A stretch of DNA of 64,000 nt from an uncultured Tenacibaculum sp. GTDB taxonomy: Bacteria > Bacteroidota > Bacteroidia > Flavobacteriales > Flavobacteriaceae. A model generated the notes under the pieces. It worked only from the letters and a program-made list of their open reading frames with translations. It had not been told where the DNA came from and did not search any database. Location of the stretch: assembly GCA_937922085.1 (NCBI GenBank), contig CAKZVD010000094.1, positions 1 to 64,000 on the forward strand, written 5' to 3'. The translations under genes were made by a program, and so were the position numbers. How positions within the stretch are numbered: position 1 is the first letter of the stretch; the number at the start of each line of letters is the position of its first letter. This document shows positions 35,308 to 44,675 of this stretch, one piece after another.

Positions 35308-37182
35308 TTATTTATTACAATTTTCACAATACATACTTCTTAAATATTCATTTTCTAATAATTGAAATGTAACTCCTTTATTAAGAGCAGAATTGTACAA
35401 TTTACAAAAGCGTTTATTGTTCATGTTAATTGCGTTTAACATGATTGTTCGATAACTATCTGTTTTTGTGAGTTCTTTTTTAGTAATAGTTAAATTTAAA
35501 TAGTAAAACAATAAGTCTTCATCTACAGTTACTTCTTTCACTTTATCTTCTATAATATCTATAGCATCATAAACAGTTCCATTATAAATTAAAAATTGAG
35601 CTAGGTTTAAATAATCAAAATCAGATAAAGGTAATTTTTTATAAGATTTTAGAACTAATTGTACAGAACTGTCTTTTCCTTTAAGATCATTTTTACGAGC
35701 ATCTTCTTCTGCTTTTATAATATGGAAATTCACCATCATTTTGTCAATTAAACCTTGAGAAACATCAAAGTTTTTTAAATTTAAAATTTCGGTTTTAAAT
35801 TTATTTCTATCTATTTTTCGAGCTCTATTTTTCCAAATAACAAATTTTAAAACAGTTAAATTATATTTAATACGTTTGTCTTTTGGTGCTAGTTTTTGAA
35901 GTTCTAGAAGCTTTTTTTCAACTTCTAAAGTGTGTCTAATATCTATAAAATATTTAATAATGCAGTTCTTTGCTAATAACTGTAAAAACTTCTTCTCTTC
36001 AGGAATTATCATTTTCTTAAGTAACTTCGTTGAAAATTTATAACTAGCTCTATCAAGGATTGAGTTTTGAATAGTAGATGCTTCTTTTAAATTATTAGAG
36101 CGTATGGCTTCATTAAAAAGAAGAATAAGTTCGTCTACATGTGTTTCCTTATACTTATCTTTTTTCTCTAACGAAAGTACAATTACAGCTTTTCTGTGTT
36201 TTTTTAAAATAGGCTCTAATTTTTTAGCGTAATTACTAACCAATTTGGCTTTCACTTCTTCTTTAGGAAGTGTTACTAGTTTTTTATGCTTAGTTTTTTG
36301 AACATCATTTAAAAATTCTACCCAATTTTCAGAAGTAGTTATATGCGTTTTAATATCTGGTTGTTGAAAAGATTGTAAGGAACCAGCAATACTTCTAGCA
36401 CGCATTTTCTGTAAAGTAATATTTCTTTCTAAAGTACCTTCTACAGAAGCATACGCTTTTATATCAATTTTTTTGATATTATAATCAGTAAGTTTTAAAG
36501 AATCATACAGAGGTTTAATATCTTTAGGTTTGTATTCAGATTTGTCTTTTTCAAAAGGAATAGAAAAAGTAAGTTTTTTATGTTTAGTTACAGGATTTCT
36601 TTTACTAGATGTAATTCTTTTGTTTTTGTAAGTTATAGTATCTAAATAAACCCCCATATCAAGCAAACCTCTTGGGTATTTTTCTAAATTATATATGGTG
36701 TAATATTTACAGAAAGTTTTATTGTGTAAAAAAAGAAGGTTGAATTCTATTTCTTGTTCTCTTAAATTTGAAGGAACTTTACCTATGTATACTTTAAATT
36801 TACTTCTTTTAATACGTTTTAATTTTCCTGGAGCATTAAGACCATATACAGGAGGTAAAAGAACCCCTCTTACCTGTTTAGGAGTAATCTCTTTATTACA
36901 TGAATATCTTTTCTTTAAGACAATATCTACCGCAATTCCATCGCCAGGCTCTTTAAATAAAGCATAATACCAACCTCGATTGTTTGTTTCAAAATAAAGA
37001 TCATCACCTTCTATTCTTAGTCCAAGACGAACTTCTTTAGGTTTTTGATTAAAAACTTTAGTGAAAGCATCACATTTAGTTTCTCTGTCTCCATCAGGAA
37101 AATAAATTCCATATGTGTATTCTTGTGCATTTGCTATTGTTAAAAAAGCAAATACAAATAGTAGTATTAGTTTTGTTTTCAT
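35308..37182 (-). CDS. Exported protein with OmpA-like domain and helical repeats
   Basis: A 624-residue protein with a signal peptide (residues 1-19, NAQ). Residues 20-190 are beta-rich and have an HNKTFCKYY cysteine. Residues about 200-345 resemble an OmpA C-terminal fold: TFSIPFEKDKSEYKP, then IDIKAYASVEG, ITLQKMRARSIAGSL, which parallels the FxxxS, xGHTDxxG and N-xx-LSxxRA elements, although the usual peptidoglycan-binding Asp and Arg are only partly present. The C-terminal 250 residues are helical, TPR-like, and end in the CENC motif. Function unknown. A TAGTTTTG on the minus strand (37258-37265) is a candidate -7 element 76 nt upstream. Confidence 0.7.
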   Translation of the reverse strand: MKTKLILLFVFAFLTIANAQEYTYGIYFPDGDRETKCDAFTKVFNQKPKEVRLGLRIEGDDLYFETNNRGWYYALFKEPGDGIAVDIVLKKRYSCNKEITPKQVRGVLLPPVYGLNAPGKLKRIKRSKFKVYIGKVPSNLREQEIEFNLLFLHNKTFCKYYTIYNLEKYPRGLLDMGVYLDTITYKNKRITSSKRNPVTKHKKLTFSIPFEKDKSEYKPKDIKPLYDSLKLTDYNIKKIDIKAYASVEGTLERNITLQKMRARSIAGSLQSFQQPDIKTHITTSENWVEFLNDVQKTKHKKLVTLPKEEVKAKLVSNYAKKLEPILKKHRKAVIVLSLEKKDKYKETHVDELILLFNEAIRSNNLKEASTIQNSILDRASYKFSTKLLKKMIIPEEKKFLQLLAKNCIIKYFIDIRHTLEVEKKLLELQKLAPKDKRIKYNLTVLKFVIWKNRARKIDRNKFKTEILNLKNFDVSQGLIDKMMVNFHIIKAEEDARKNDLKGKDSSVQLVLKSYKKLPLSDFDYLNLAQFLIYNGTVYDAIDIIEDKVKEVTVDEDLLFYYLNLTITKKELTKTDSYRTIMLNAINMNNKRFCKLYNSALNKGVTFQLLENEYLRSMYCENCNK

Positions 37183-37257
37183 TTTTCCCCTTGCCTTACG
37201 ATCAATGATCTAAGACTGTGTTTTGATTTATTTACCCCAATAATTGAAAATCAATTG

Positions 37258-37265
37258 CAAAACTA
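37258..37265 (-). promoter_or_regulatory. Candidate -7 element for the OmpA-like gene
   Basis: On the minus strand this reads TAGTTTTG (TAnnTTTG). It lies about 76 nt upstream of the OmpA-like start. No -33 TTG is seen at the usual spacing. Confidence 0.35.
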
Positions 37266-37428
37266 ACGGAAAGAGTGTAGTAAATATTGTATTAATATTT
37301 AAAAAATCTTTAAAAAGTAAGGGTATTGTTTTGTTTATGAGTAAGTAAGGGTGGTTTTTAAAGGAGGGGTGTTGAAGTGTAGAGAGGTATTGTTGATGCT
37401 TAAATGAGAAAAAATGGAGCTTTATATT

Positions 37429-38168
37429 TTATTTACCAATTAAACCTAGCTCTTGCTTTATATCTGTTCGTTGGCTAAGTTTTACAGGATTGATACTCCA
37501 ATTTTCTGCTATTTTCATAACAAGTTCTTCGTCAGGATAATCTAAATCTTCTCTATCCCAATATGTATTTGATTTAGCTTCTTTAGATAAAGAATTAAAT
37601 AAAGTTAACTTTTTTTCAGGTAGTGTTAATTGTCCTGAAACTTTAATGTTTTGGTTACTTTCTCCAATATATGCATAAACTCTTTCAATTTTACCATTTA
37701 TAGATTTCATCCAATTATGGTATTCTACAACTCTGTGAGTTCCAAAAAAATGAGCTTCTCCATATTTAGAGCTTAAATTATTGAGTAGGTTTTCAAGTAT
37801 CTCTATACTTTCTAGGGTATCACTTGTTGGTAACCCCATACCAACGGCAATCGTCCATTCTCCAATTTGAGGAGTTATAAAAATACTATTCTTATATGCT
37901 TTTTGAATTCCATTTTCCCAATTAGAAGGTTGTATATTTTTTAATTTAAGTAAATTGGCTAATGCTGTTTTTTATTTGTTTTTACAGCGATCCAAACAAT
38001 TTTATATCCAAAATCAAAAGGATTATCTAGTTTTTTTAAAATCTTAATAGGTTTATAGTTAGATTTATAACTAGATGTTAGTCCCTTTTTTTTTGCATAC
38101 CAAATTGAAAAAAGTATGAAAATAACAATCCCAATTATTAGAATAATTTTAAACATATTTTTTACCAA
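37429..38168 (-). pseudogene. Membrane-anchored protein of unknown function, frameshifted
   Basis: Two overlapping frames look like one gene. The first (38168 to 37959) encodes an N-terminal transmembrane segment (FKIILIIGIVIFILFSIWYA) and ends soon after IVWIAVKTNKK. The second is open from 37971 with no ordinary start codon until an internal ATG at 37839, and encodes NLLKLKNIQPSNWENGI onward to a stop at 37429. They join if one A is added to the A6 run (plus-strand T6, 37968-37973), giving ...VKTNKKTALANLL.... The joined protein would be about 246 residues: one TM helix and a globular domain that I cannot assign. Real decay, a sequencing error and slippage are all possible. Its 5' end overlaps manC. 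Confidence 0.8.
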
Positions 38169-39225
38169 AAAGCTCTTTAGCTTCGCGCATTATTTGTTTA
38201 ATATCTTGATCATCTTTTCTAGGGCAAATCATAATAACATCCTTTTTTTCTACAACAATAAAATCTTCTAAACCCTGTATAACTACTCGTTTACCACTTT
38301 CAGTTTTAATCATATTACCTTTAGCATCTCTAAAAATAACATTGGCACCTACTACAGCATTTTCTGCTTCGTCTTTCTTTAACTTGCTATATAAGGATCC
38401 CCAAGTACCTAAATCATTCCAGCCAAAATCTACAGGTAAAACATGTACATTTTGTGCTTGTTCCATAATGGCAAAATCAATAGATATATTTTCACACTTT
38501 TGATAATTATTCTTTATAAAATCATCTTCAAAATCAGAATTGTAAACATTATTCCCATCATCTAAAATGGCAACCATTTCAGGAAGATGTTGTTTAAAAG
38601 CGGCAATAATACTTTTTGCAGACCAAATAAAAATACCAGCATTCCATAAATAATCACCACTATCTATAAACTCTTTTGCAGTTTCTAAATTTGGCTTTTC
38701 TGTAAAGTTTTTTACTTTTTTTATTTCAGTGGTGTCTTTTTCATATTGTATATATCCATAGCCAGTATTTGGATGATCTGGTTGAATACCGAGTGTCATT
38801 AATATATCTTTCTCAGAACATGCTTTAAAAGAAGTTTGAATATTTCTTAAAAATTCCCCTTCATCTTTTATCCAATGATCTGAAGGAGCAACTAAAATAA
38901 CAGCATCTGGATTTTGAGCATAAATTTTTAAAGCTGCATATAAAACACAAGGAGCTGTATTTCTCATTACAGGCTCTAATAAAAGCTGTCTATTATTTAA
39001 TTGAGGTAATTGTTGTAGTACTAATTTTTCGTAATTAGCATTCGTAGCTATTAAAATATTATTTGATGGAACAAGTTCATTAATTCTTTCAAAAGTACGT
39101 TGAATTAAAGATTGACCAGTACCTAACATATCATGAAATTGTTTAGGAAACTTTTGAGTACTAACTGGCCAAAAACGAGAGCCAACCCCTCCTGCCATTA
39201 TAATTGCGTAATAATTTTTTTTCAT
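38149..39225 (-). CDS. manC: Mannose-1-phosphate guanylyltransferase
   Basis: A 358-residue nucleotidyltransferase that makes GDP-mannose from mannose-1-phosphate and GTP for surface glycans. Signatures: MAGGVGSRFWP with the pyrophosphorylase loop (residues 10-20), the KFPKQF segment, the APSDHWI motif, LGIQPDHPNTGYGYI, FTEKP and WNAGIF. It is the short form without the C-terminal isomerase domain. It is followed by the frameshifted membrane protein gene (overlap of 8-20 bp depending on start) and preceded 13 bp upstream by the SprT-like gene on the same strand. Confidence 0.94.
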   Translation of the reverse strand: MKKNYYAIIMAGGVGSRFWPVSTQKFPKQFHDMLGTGQSLIQRTFERINELVPSNNILIATNANYEKLVLQQLPQLNNRQLLLEPVMRNTAPCVLYAALKIYAQNPDAVILVAPSDHWIKDEGEFLRNIQTSFKACSEKDILMTLGIQPDHPNTGYGYIQYEKDTTEIKKVKNFTEKPNLETAKEFIDSGDYLWNAGIFIWSAKSIIAAFKQHLPEMVAILDDGNNVYNSDFEDDFIKNNYQKCENISIDFAIMEQAQNVHVLPVDFGWNDLGTWGSLYSKLKKDEAENAVVGANVIFRDAKGNMIKTESGKRVVIQGLEDFIVVEKKDVIMICPRKDDQDIKQIMREAKELFGKKYV

Positions 39226-39238
39226 GATAAGTGGGGTT

Positions 39239-39835
39239 TTAAGATTCTTTTAAAGGTAAAACTTCAGCGTTTTGGTTAAATAAATACACTTGTTTGTTAC
39301 TTAAATTTAAGCATTCATAACGAGTTCGTCGTTTGTTTCCTCGTTTATATACAGTGTTTTTAAAACTAAAAATACTACCATTAGGAATTTCAAATATAAA
39401 ACTCTTTCCGTTTTCAGCCATACCGCCACGTAAAGCTAATGATAATTTAGCATCGGTATCTGTACTTGCTTTAGGATTTTTAAAATAATTAGCTAAATAA
39501 GGAAGTATTTCTCTTGGGTAAATTTCTGGCTGTAAGAAAGGAAGCATTAAATGCTGAAAAATCATTTTCCATTCTTTACCATGAGGCTGAACTCTACCAA
39601 ATTTTTTATGAGTAACATGATGTGCAATTTCATGTACTAATGTAAGTAGAAATTGATATTCATTTAAATTATTGTTTACAGTTATTTGTGTTTGTCCATT
39701 AGGAAAAGTTCTAAAATCACCGTGCTTAGTTTGACGTTGATTCACAATTTTTAAATTGATCTTGTGCTCTTTAATTAAATAAATTACTAATGAAACAGCT
39801 TTTTGAGGAATGTATTTTTCTAATGTTTTGTGCAA
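39239..39835 (-). CDS. SprT-like zinc-metalloprotease-fold protein
   Basis: A 198-residue protein with the SprT domain: LVHEIAHHVTH gives an HExxH helix at residues 68-72, and a C-terminal part with several basic segments. A zinc ribbon with CxxC, usual in the SprT/Spartan group, is not visible; a lone Cys occurs near residue 173. Related proteins cleave protein-DNA crosslinks in eukaryotes; bacterial roles are unsettled. Upstream of manC by 13 bp on the same strand, and downstream of the ABC ATPase gene by 41 bp. Confidence 0.85.
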   Translation of the reverse strand: MHKTLEKYIPQKAVSLVIYLIKEHKINLKIVNQRQTKHGDFRTFPNGQTQITVNNNLNEYQFLLTLVHEIAHHVTHKKFGRVQPHGKEWKMIFQHLMLPFLQPEIYPREILPYLANYFKNPKASTDTDAKLSLALRGGMAENGKSFIFEIPNGSIFSFKNTVYKRGNKRRTRYECLNLSNKQVYLFNQNAEVLPLKES

Positions 39836-39876
39836 ATGTTACTTTTTATGAAGTAAACATAACTAAAAATCTTAAA

Positions 39877-40542
39877 TTATAACGAGGTTAAATACCCATT
39901 TTTCACCAAATCATTAGTTTCATTAATCTCAATTTTATTTCCGTTCTTAATTAAAAAATTTCGATCAGTTATTTTTAATACATCTTCATAATAATGATCG
40001 GTAATAATAATTCCTTTATCTTTTTTAAGTTGCATTAATAAATTAGCAATAATTTCTTTGTAAAGAGGTTCTATCATAGAAAAAGGTTCGTCAAGCAATA
40101 AAAAAGAGTGATTTAAATGCCCGATAAGTAATAATTCTAAATAGCGTAACTCTCCAAGAGATAAGGCACTTATTTTTCTGCTTTCAAAACTAGATACTCT
40201 AGGAGCATAAAAAATAACATCTTGCTTATCTCCATTTTCGAAGAATAGAGAAATGGCTTCACGAACTTTTAATTCTTTAGGTAAAAAAGAATGTTGAGGT
40301 AAATATCCTATGTTTTTAGAAGAAATTATTTCCTTTTGAAGTGTAATTTTTGAATTTATTTTTAGAGTTATAGCATTGGCTTTTAAAGTACCAAAAAGTA
40401 TTTTTAGAAGCGTTGATTTACCAGAACCATTTCTGCCAAAAACACCAATAATTTCCCCAGTAGAGCATTTAAGGTTAATGTTGTTTAAAACAACCTTATT
40501 ACGGTATAGTTTAGATAATTGATCTACTTCTAATACATCCAT
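39877..40542 (-). CDS. ABC transporter ATP-binding protein
   Basis: A 221-residue stand-alone ABC ATPase. Walker A GRNGSGKST at residues 36-44, Q-loop LPQHSF, a signature loop LSLGELRY in place of LSGGQ, Walker B LLLDEPFS and switch histidine ITDHYY. No permease is adjacent, so the partner membrane subunit is encoded elsewhere, or it works as a soluble ABC protein. The substrate cannot be inferred. It lies 182 bp before the divergent aminotransferase gene. Confidence 0.9.
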   Translation of the reverse strand: MDVLEVDQLSKLYRNKVVLNNINLKCSTGEIIGVFGRNGSGKSTLLKILFGTLKANAITLKINSKITLQKEIISSKNIGYLPQHSFLPKELKVREAISLFFENGDKQDVIFYAPRVSSFESRKISALSLGELRYLELLLIGHLNHSFLLLDEPFSMIEPLYKEIIANLLMQLKKDKGIIITDHYYEDVLKITDRNFLIKNGNKIEINETNDLVKNGYLTSL

Positions 40543-40723
40543 TTTAGAATAATAACTTAAAAATTATAAAAATAAGATGAGTTAAAGTACTTGAAATATT
40601 TAAAAGGATAATAGAAATTAACATAAAATTAAAATTATATTTATACTTCAAAAAAACATATAATTGTGTTTGTCAATTTTTAGATACATTCATGATTATT
40701 AAGCGATATTTTAAATATTAATT

Positions 40724-41848
40724 ATGAAAATAAAGCCATTTAAACTTGAGAGATATTATACCATAAATGAATTTTCAGCAAAATATTCGCTTTGTAATTC
40801 AGATTGTGAAGCAATGACGATAAAAGATTTACTTGCGTTAGAAAAAGGAGCAAGTGAAAAATTTGAGAATCTTTGGCTTGGTTATACGGAAACAAAAGGA
40901 CACCCTGAATTAAGGCAAAATGTAGCTGATATTTACACAAATATTAAGGCAGACGATATCTTAATATGTACTGGCGCTCAAGAACCTATATATTTATTTT
41001 CAAAAGCAAATCTTAAAGAGGAAGATGAAGTAATAGTTCAAACTCCTTGTTACCAGTCTGTACAGTCAGTTCCTGAAAGTATTGGTTGTAAGGTTTTGAA
41101 TTGGGATGTGAAATATGAAAAAGATATTCCTGTATTTGATATTGAAGAATTGGAGAAGTTGATTACGAATAAAACAAAGGTTATTTATTTGAACACACCT
41201 CATAACCCAACTGGTTTTCATTTTTCTATAAAGGAACAAGAATCGATCATAAAAATTGCAAGAAAGCATAATATTATCATATTTTGTGATGAAGTTTATC
41301 GAGAAATAGAGCATAGCCCAGAGTATACTATTCCTGCTTTTGCAGATGTTTATGAAAATGGAGTTTCCGTTAGTGTAATGTCTAAAGCTTATGGGTTACC
41401 AGGATTAAGAATTGGTTGGATTATCACTAAAAATAAATCTATTCTTAATAATGTAGCTATATTAAAAGAATATACTACAATTTGTAATGCAGGACCAAGT
41501 GAATTTTTAGCAGGTGTTGCTCTTAGAAATAGACAAACAATTTTAAAACGTAACCTAGGAATTATAAAAAGTAATTTATCATTATATGAAGAGTTCTTTA
41601 ATAAATATAAGGAATTTTTTACATGGTATAAACCTAATTCAGGACCTATTGCTTTTGTGAAAATGAATTTTGATAAAGACGATATGGCATTTGCTAAAAA
41701 AGTGTTAGAAGAGCAAAAAGTATTATTACTTCCAGGAGGTATTTATGATTACGAAGGTTATTTTAGAATAGGTTTTGGTAGAACAATAATGCCTGAAGCA
41801 CTTCGTCAATTTGAAATATTTGTGAAACAAAATTTAGTTAAGGTTTGA
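40724..41848 (+). CDS. PLP-dependent aminotransferase, class I/II
   Basis: A 374-residue fold-type I PLP enzyme. Visible: NTPHNPTG, CDEVYRE with the pyridine-binding Asp, the Schiff-base lysine Lys221 in MSKAYGLPGLRIGW, and the C-terminal FRIGFGR arginine. The sequence has the flavour of capreomycidine synthase/VioD-like aminotransferases, but that is only a resemblance. Its stop codon overlaps the TTG start of the ornithine-cyclodeaminase-like gene (TTGA), so the two enzymes are translationally coupled and probably act on the same amino-acid-derived substrate. Confidence 0.9.
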   Translation: MKIKPFKLERYYTINEFSAKYSLCNSDCEAMTIKDLLALEKGASEKFENLWLGYTETKGHPELRQNVADIYTNIKADDILICTGAQEPIYLFSKANLKEEDEVIVQTPCYQSVQSVPESIGCKVLNWDVKYEKDIPVFDIEELEKLITNKTKVIYLNTPHNPTGFHFSIKEQESIIKIARKHNIIIFCDEVYREIEHSPEYTIPAFADVYENGVSVSVMSKAYGLPGLRIGWIITKNKSILNNVAILKEYTTICNAGPSEFLAGVALRNRQTILKRNLGIIKSNLSLYEEFFNKYKEFFTWYKPNSGPIAFVKMNFDKDDMAFAKKVLEEQKVLLLPGGIYDYEGYFRIGFGRTIMPEALRQFEIFVKQNLVKV

Positions 41849-42807
41849 AAATTATACCGTTTAAAAAAATTAAAGAAATAGCACAAGTAGAAGATTTATT
41901 TGAGCCGGTTAAAAAAGCTTTTATAGATTATAATTCTACAAATTTAATAGGCATTCCCGTTAATCTACTTCATTTTAAAAATAATTCAGATGCGCATATA
42001 AAAGTAGCTGCGATAGAAGGGTACGAGTATTTTTCTATAAAAGTAGCCACAATGTTTCCTGAAAATAAAAAGAAAAAATTAGAACCCTATAATGGAACTA
42101 TTCTTCTTTTTAATGCAAATACAGGTGTGCCAGAAGTAGTTTTAAATGATAAAGGTATTTTAACTGATTTGCGTACAGCTGCAGCAGGTGCTATTATTAC
42201 CGATTTTATAGCTTCTAAAAATGCTGATTCTGCATCTGTCATAGGAACAGGCATACAGGCATACAATCAGGTGATAGCCTTAAGTAAATTAAGAACCATT
42301 TCAAGCTTAATTATATATGGGAGGAATAAAGACAATGCTGCTTTATTAAAAAATAGACTTAAAAAAACACTTTCGGAAGCGGTAATTACTATTGTTGACT
42401 CTGTTGAAGAAGCTGTAAAAAAAACGGAAATAATAATTACAACAACCTCTAGTAAAATACCTTTAATAAAAGGAGAATGGTTAAAGAAAGGACAGCATAT
42501 TACTGCTATTGGAGCAGATGATACTTTAAAAAAGGAAATAGATTTAGATTGTTTTAAAAAAGCGGATGCAATATTTGTAGATAGCCTTGAACTGAATAAA
42601 AAATATGGTGAATATTCACATGTAATAAAATCGGATATTAATTTTATTAAAAAAACAATAGAATTCGGAACAGCATTTAAAAATGATGATTATTCAAACA
42701 ATCAAAATAAAATTACTTTGGCTAAATTAATAGGTTTAGGAGTACAAGATTTGGCAGCAGCAACTACAATAATTAATAAAATTAAACTTGAAGAGAGTTT
42801 AAAATAG
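41845..42807 (+). CDS. Ornithine cyclodeaminase/mu-crystallin family protein
   Basis: A 320-residue member of the OCD/mu-crystallin family of NAD(P)-dependent imine reductases, amino-acid dehydrogenases and cyclodeaminases. Visible: KVATMFPEN, LTDLRTAAAGA, the Rossmann loop GTGIQAYNQ, and AIGADDTLKKEI near residue 225. The start is TTG overlapping the preceding stop; no ATG fits. Substrate unresolved. In operon with the PLP aminotransferase. Converges with the small membrane protein gene after only 5 bp. Confidence 0.9.
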   Translation: MKIIPFKKIKEIAQVEDLFEPVKKAFIDYNSTNLIGIPVNLLHFKNNSDAHIKVAAIEGYEYFSIKVATMFPENKKKKLEPYNGTILLFNANTGVPEVVLNDKGILTDLRTAAAGAIITDFIASKNADSASVIGTGIQAYNQVIALSKLRTISSLIIYGRNKDNAALLKNRLKKTLSEAVITIVDSVEEAVKKTEIIITTTSSKIPLIKGEWLKKGQHITAIGADDTLKKEIDLDCFKKADAIFVDSLELNKKYGEYSHVIKSDINFIKKTIEFGTAFKNDDYSNNQNKITLAKLIGLGVQDLAAATTIINKIKLEESLK

Positions 42808-42812
42808 ATTTA

Positions 42813-43100
42813 TTAAGTTTTTACAATAAGTATATATATTAAAAAGAAAGGAGCAGAAATTAAGAAGTTTAAAGTCCAAACTTTTTTAATTAAAACACTT
42901 TTAGTGTAGCCCAGGTTATAATAGGTATAATATTCATGTTTTTTGAATAAGTTATAAACTAAAAAACCAATTAAAATTCCGAAAGAACAAAATAGAATAA
43001 AAAACCAAAAAAAGTCTAAAACAAAACCTATTGTTAAAGAAAAAACAAGATTAAAGAAATTAATATCTAAAAAGTATTTCCAAATTGCTTTTGGGTACAT
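42813..43100 (-). CDS. Small membrane protein
   Basis: A 95-residue protein with two or three hydrophobic segments (about residues 17-34, 35-50 and 74-92). No recognisable family. It starts at an ATG and its frame is intact; the coding evidence is the membrane-protein pattern and the lack of overlap with neighbours. Confidence 0.6.
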   Translation of the reverse strand: MYPKAIWKYFLDINFFNLVFSLTIGFVLDFFWFFILFCSFGILIGFLVYNLFKKHEYYTYYNLGYTKSVLIKKVWTLNFLISAPFFLIYILIVKT

Positions 43101-43246
43101 TATGCTTTATTTTAAAAACACTCTAAAGATAAGAATGGGGGAGTAATAGAGTCGTAAATCTATGTTAAACTAAAGGGGCTGTAAATGCTTATGTGGCAAA
43201 ACAGATACTTTTAAATTTTTATTTTGGAAGTATTTGAGTTGGTTAA

Positions 43247-43954
43247 TTATTTGAATTTAGACCAATTTCCAGTCCCCACTTTATTCAATAATTTTTTTTC
43301 ATATTTAGGATTACATATAAACAGGGTTGAGTTGTCTAGATCATCTTCTTCTATACTAGATATTGCTTTCTTACTTTCTTCATCAATTATAATGTTAGAA
43401 AAATCAAGTTTAACTTCAGTAACTAGTTTAATAAGTTTGTTCTTGTTTTTCCAAGTCAATATTCTATATCTAAAAAAACCAGCATCATTTTTACTAACCT
43501 TTGGTTTTTCATTAAATTCTGTATTTAATTCTGATATAAATTGATTTATTTGGTTAGAAGATGATTTGGTAACAGCATTTATAATCATTAAATCATTATG
43601 TTCATCAACCATAGATTCTACAAGAGAAAAACGTAAACTATTGTATTTGGCTACAGTATCATTTTCACTATGTGATACTACACGGTAATGTACTCCAAAC
43701 ACTTTGTTTCTATCACCTTTCCAATTTATATCATACTCATTAATAGTATCTTTTTGAACATATTGCTTGTTACTTGTGAATTTGATGTTCTCTCGATTTA
43801 GAGAGTTAGCATAAAACTTTGAAATATTAGAGTTTAAACTAAAAGATTTTAAATCTACAATATCTTCATCATAAACCTGACCTTTACATGATATGATAAC
43901 TATTAGAAATAAAAAGAAGGTGAAATTCTTTAAAAGTATAAAATGAGTTTTCAT
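43247..43954 (-). CDS. Lipoprotein of unknown function
   Basis: A 235-residue lipoprotein: IVIISCKG gives a lipobox with Cys near residue 23. The mature part alternates strands and helices (VFGVHYRVVSH, YNSLRFSLVESMVDEHN, KLIKLVTEVKLDF) and ends in CNPKYEKKLL. No named family recognised. It stands alone between two leftward genes, with 37 bp to the SDR gene stop. Confidence 0.7.
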   Translation of the reverse strand: MKTHFILLKNFTFFLFLIVIISCKGQVYDEDIVDLKSFSLNSNISKFYANSLNRENIKFTSNKQYVQKDTINEYDINWKGDRNKVFGVHYRVVSHSENDTVAKYNSLRFSLVESMVDEHNDLMIINAVTKSSSNQINQFISELNTEFNEKPKVSKNDAGFFRYRILTWKNKNKLIKLVTEVKLDFSNIIIDEESKKAISSIEEDDLDNSTLFICNPKYEKKLLNKVGTGNWSKFK

Positions 43955-43991
43955 GAAATTGAATTTGAAAATACTATAAATTTACGCCAAA

Positions 43992-44675
43992 CTACGGAGT
44001 AGAATTAGCTACTTGTAAAACCTTACCATTATAAAATTTATTGCCCGTTAGTGCAAAATTAAAAATATAGTCAGCCATTTCTTTAGCAGATAAAGGTGCT
44101 TTATAACCAGGAAAAGCTTCTTCTAACATTTCAGTTTGTACAGCTCCAAGTGCTAATACGTTAAATGCTATTTGCTGCTCTTTATATTCTTCAGCAAGTA
44201 ATTCAGAAAGTGTAATTACCGCACCTTTTGCAGAGCTATAAGCAGCTAAACCAGGAAATTTAGAGCTTCCTTGAATACCACCCATGCTACTAATTGTAAC
44301 TACATGACTACCTGGTTTTAAATAAGGAATTAAATTTCTAGTTAAGCTAGCAACACCAAATACATTTACTTGATAAACCTGTGAAAAATCAGTAGAGGTT
44401 AATTCTGTAAACGGTTTATTTATTAAAAAACCAGCATTATGAATTAAAACATCTACTTTATTCCATGTTGCATTCACAAAATTAACAACTTCTTTTATGG
44501 TATCTTCTTTAGCTAAATCTAAAGAGAGTGCAGTGATATTTGAATGATTTAAATTTTCTATAGAAGTGGTGTTTCTAGATAATGCCAATACATTATGGCC
44601 TTGATTTGCAAATAACTGAGCTAACTCAAAACCAATTCCTCTACTAGTTCCAGTTATAATAATATTTTTATTCAT
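43992..44675 (-). CDS. Short-chain dehydrogenase/reductase
   Basis: A 227-residue classical SDR. The start at 44675 (MNKNIIITGTSRGIG) puts the Rossmann motif at residues 8-15; an ATG further upstream at 44732 would add a charged 19-residue tail overlapping the previous gene. NNAG-type HNAGF, the catalytic Ser in SSMGG and Tyr/Lys in YSSAKGA are all present. NAD(P)-dependent oxidoreductase of unknown substrate. The start overlaps the preceding lipoprotein gene by 8 bp, so the two are coupled. Confidence 0.9.
   Translation of the reverse strand: MNKNIIITGTSRGIGFELAQLFANQGHNVLALSRNTTSIENLNHSNITALSLDLAKEDTIKEVVNFVNATWNKVDVLIHNAGFLINKPFTELTSTDFSQVYQVNVFGVASLTRNLIPYLKPGSHVVTISSMGGIQGSSKFPGLAAYSSAKGAVITLSELLAEEYKEQQIAFNVLALGAVQTEMLEEAFPGYKAPLSAKEMADYIFNFALTGNKFYNGKVLQVANSTP

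Noticed and set aside
37959..37980. Programmed -1 frameshift at the A6 run
   Set aside because: The heptamer is T AAA AAA, so P-site re-pairing would give TAA, and no clear downstream stimulatory structure is seen; decay or error is simpler.
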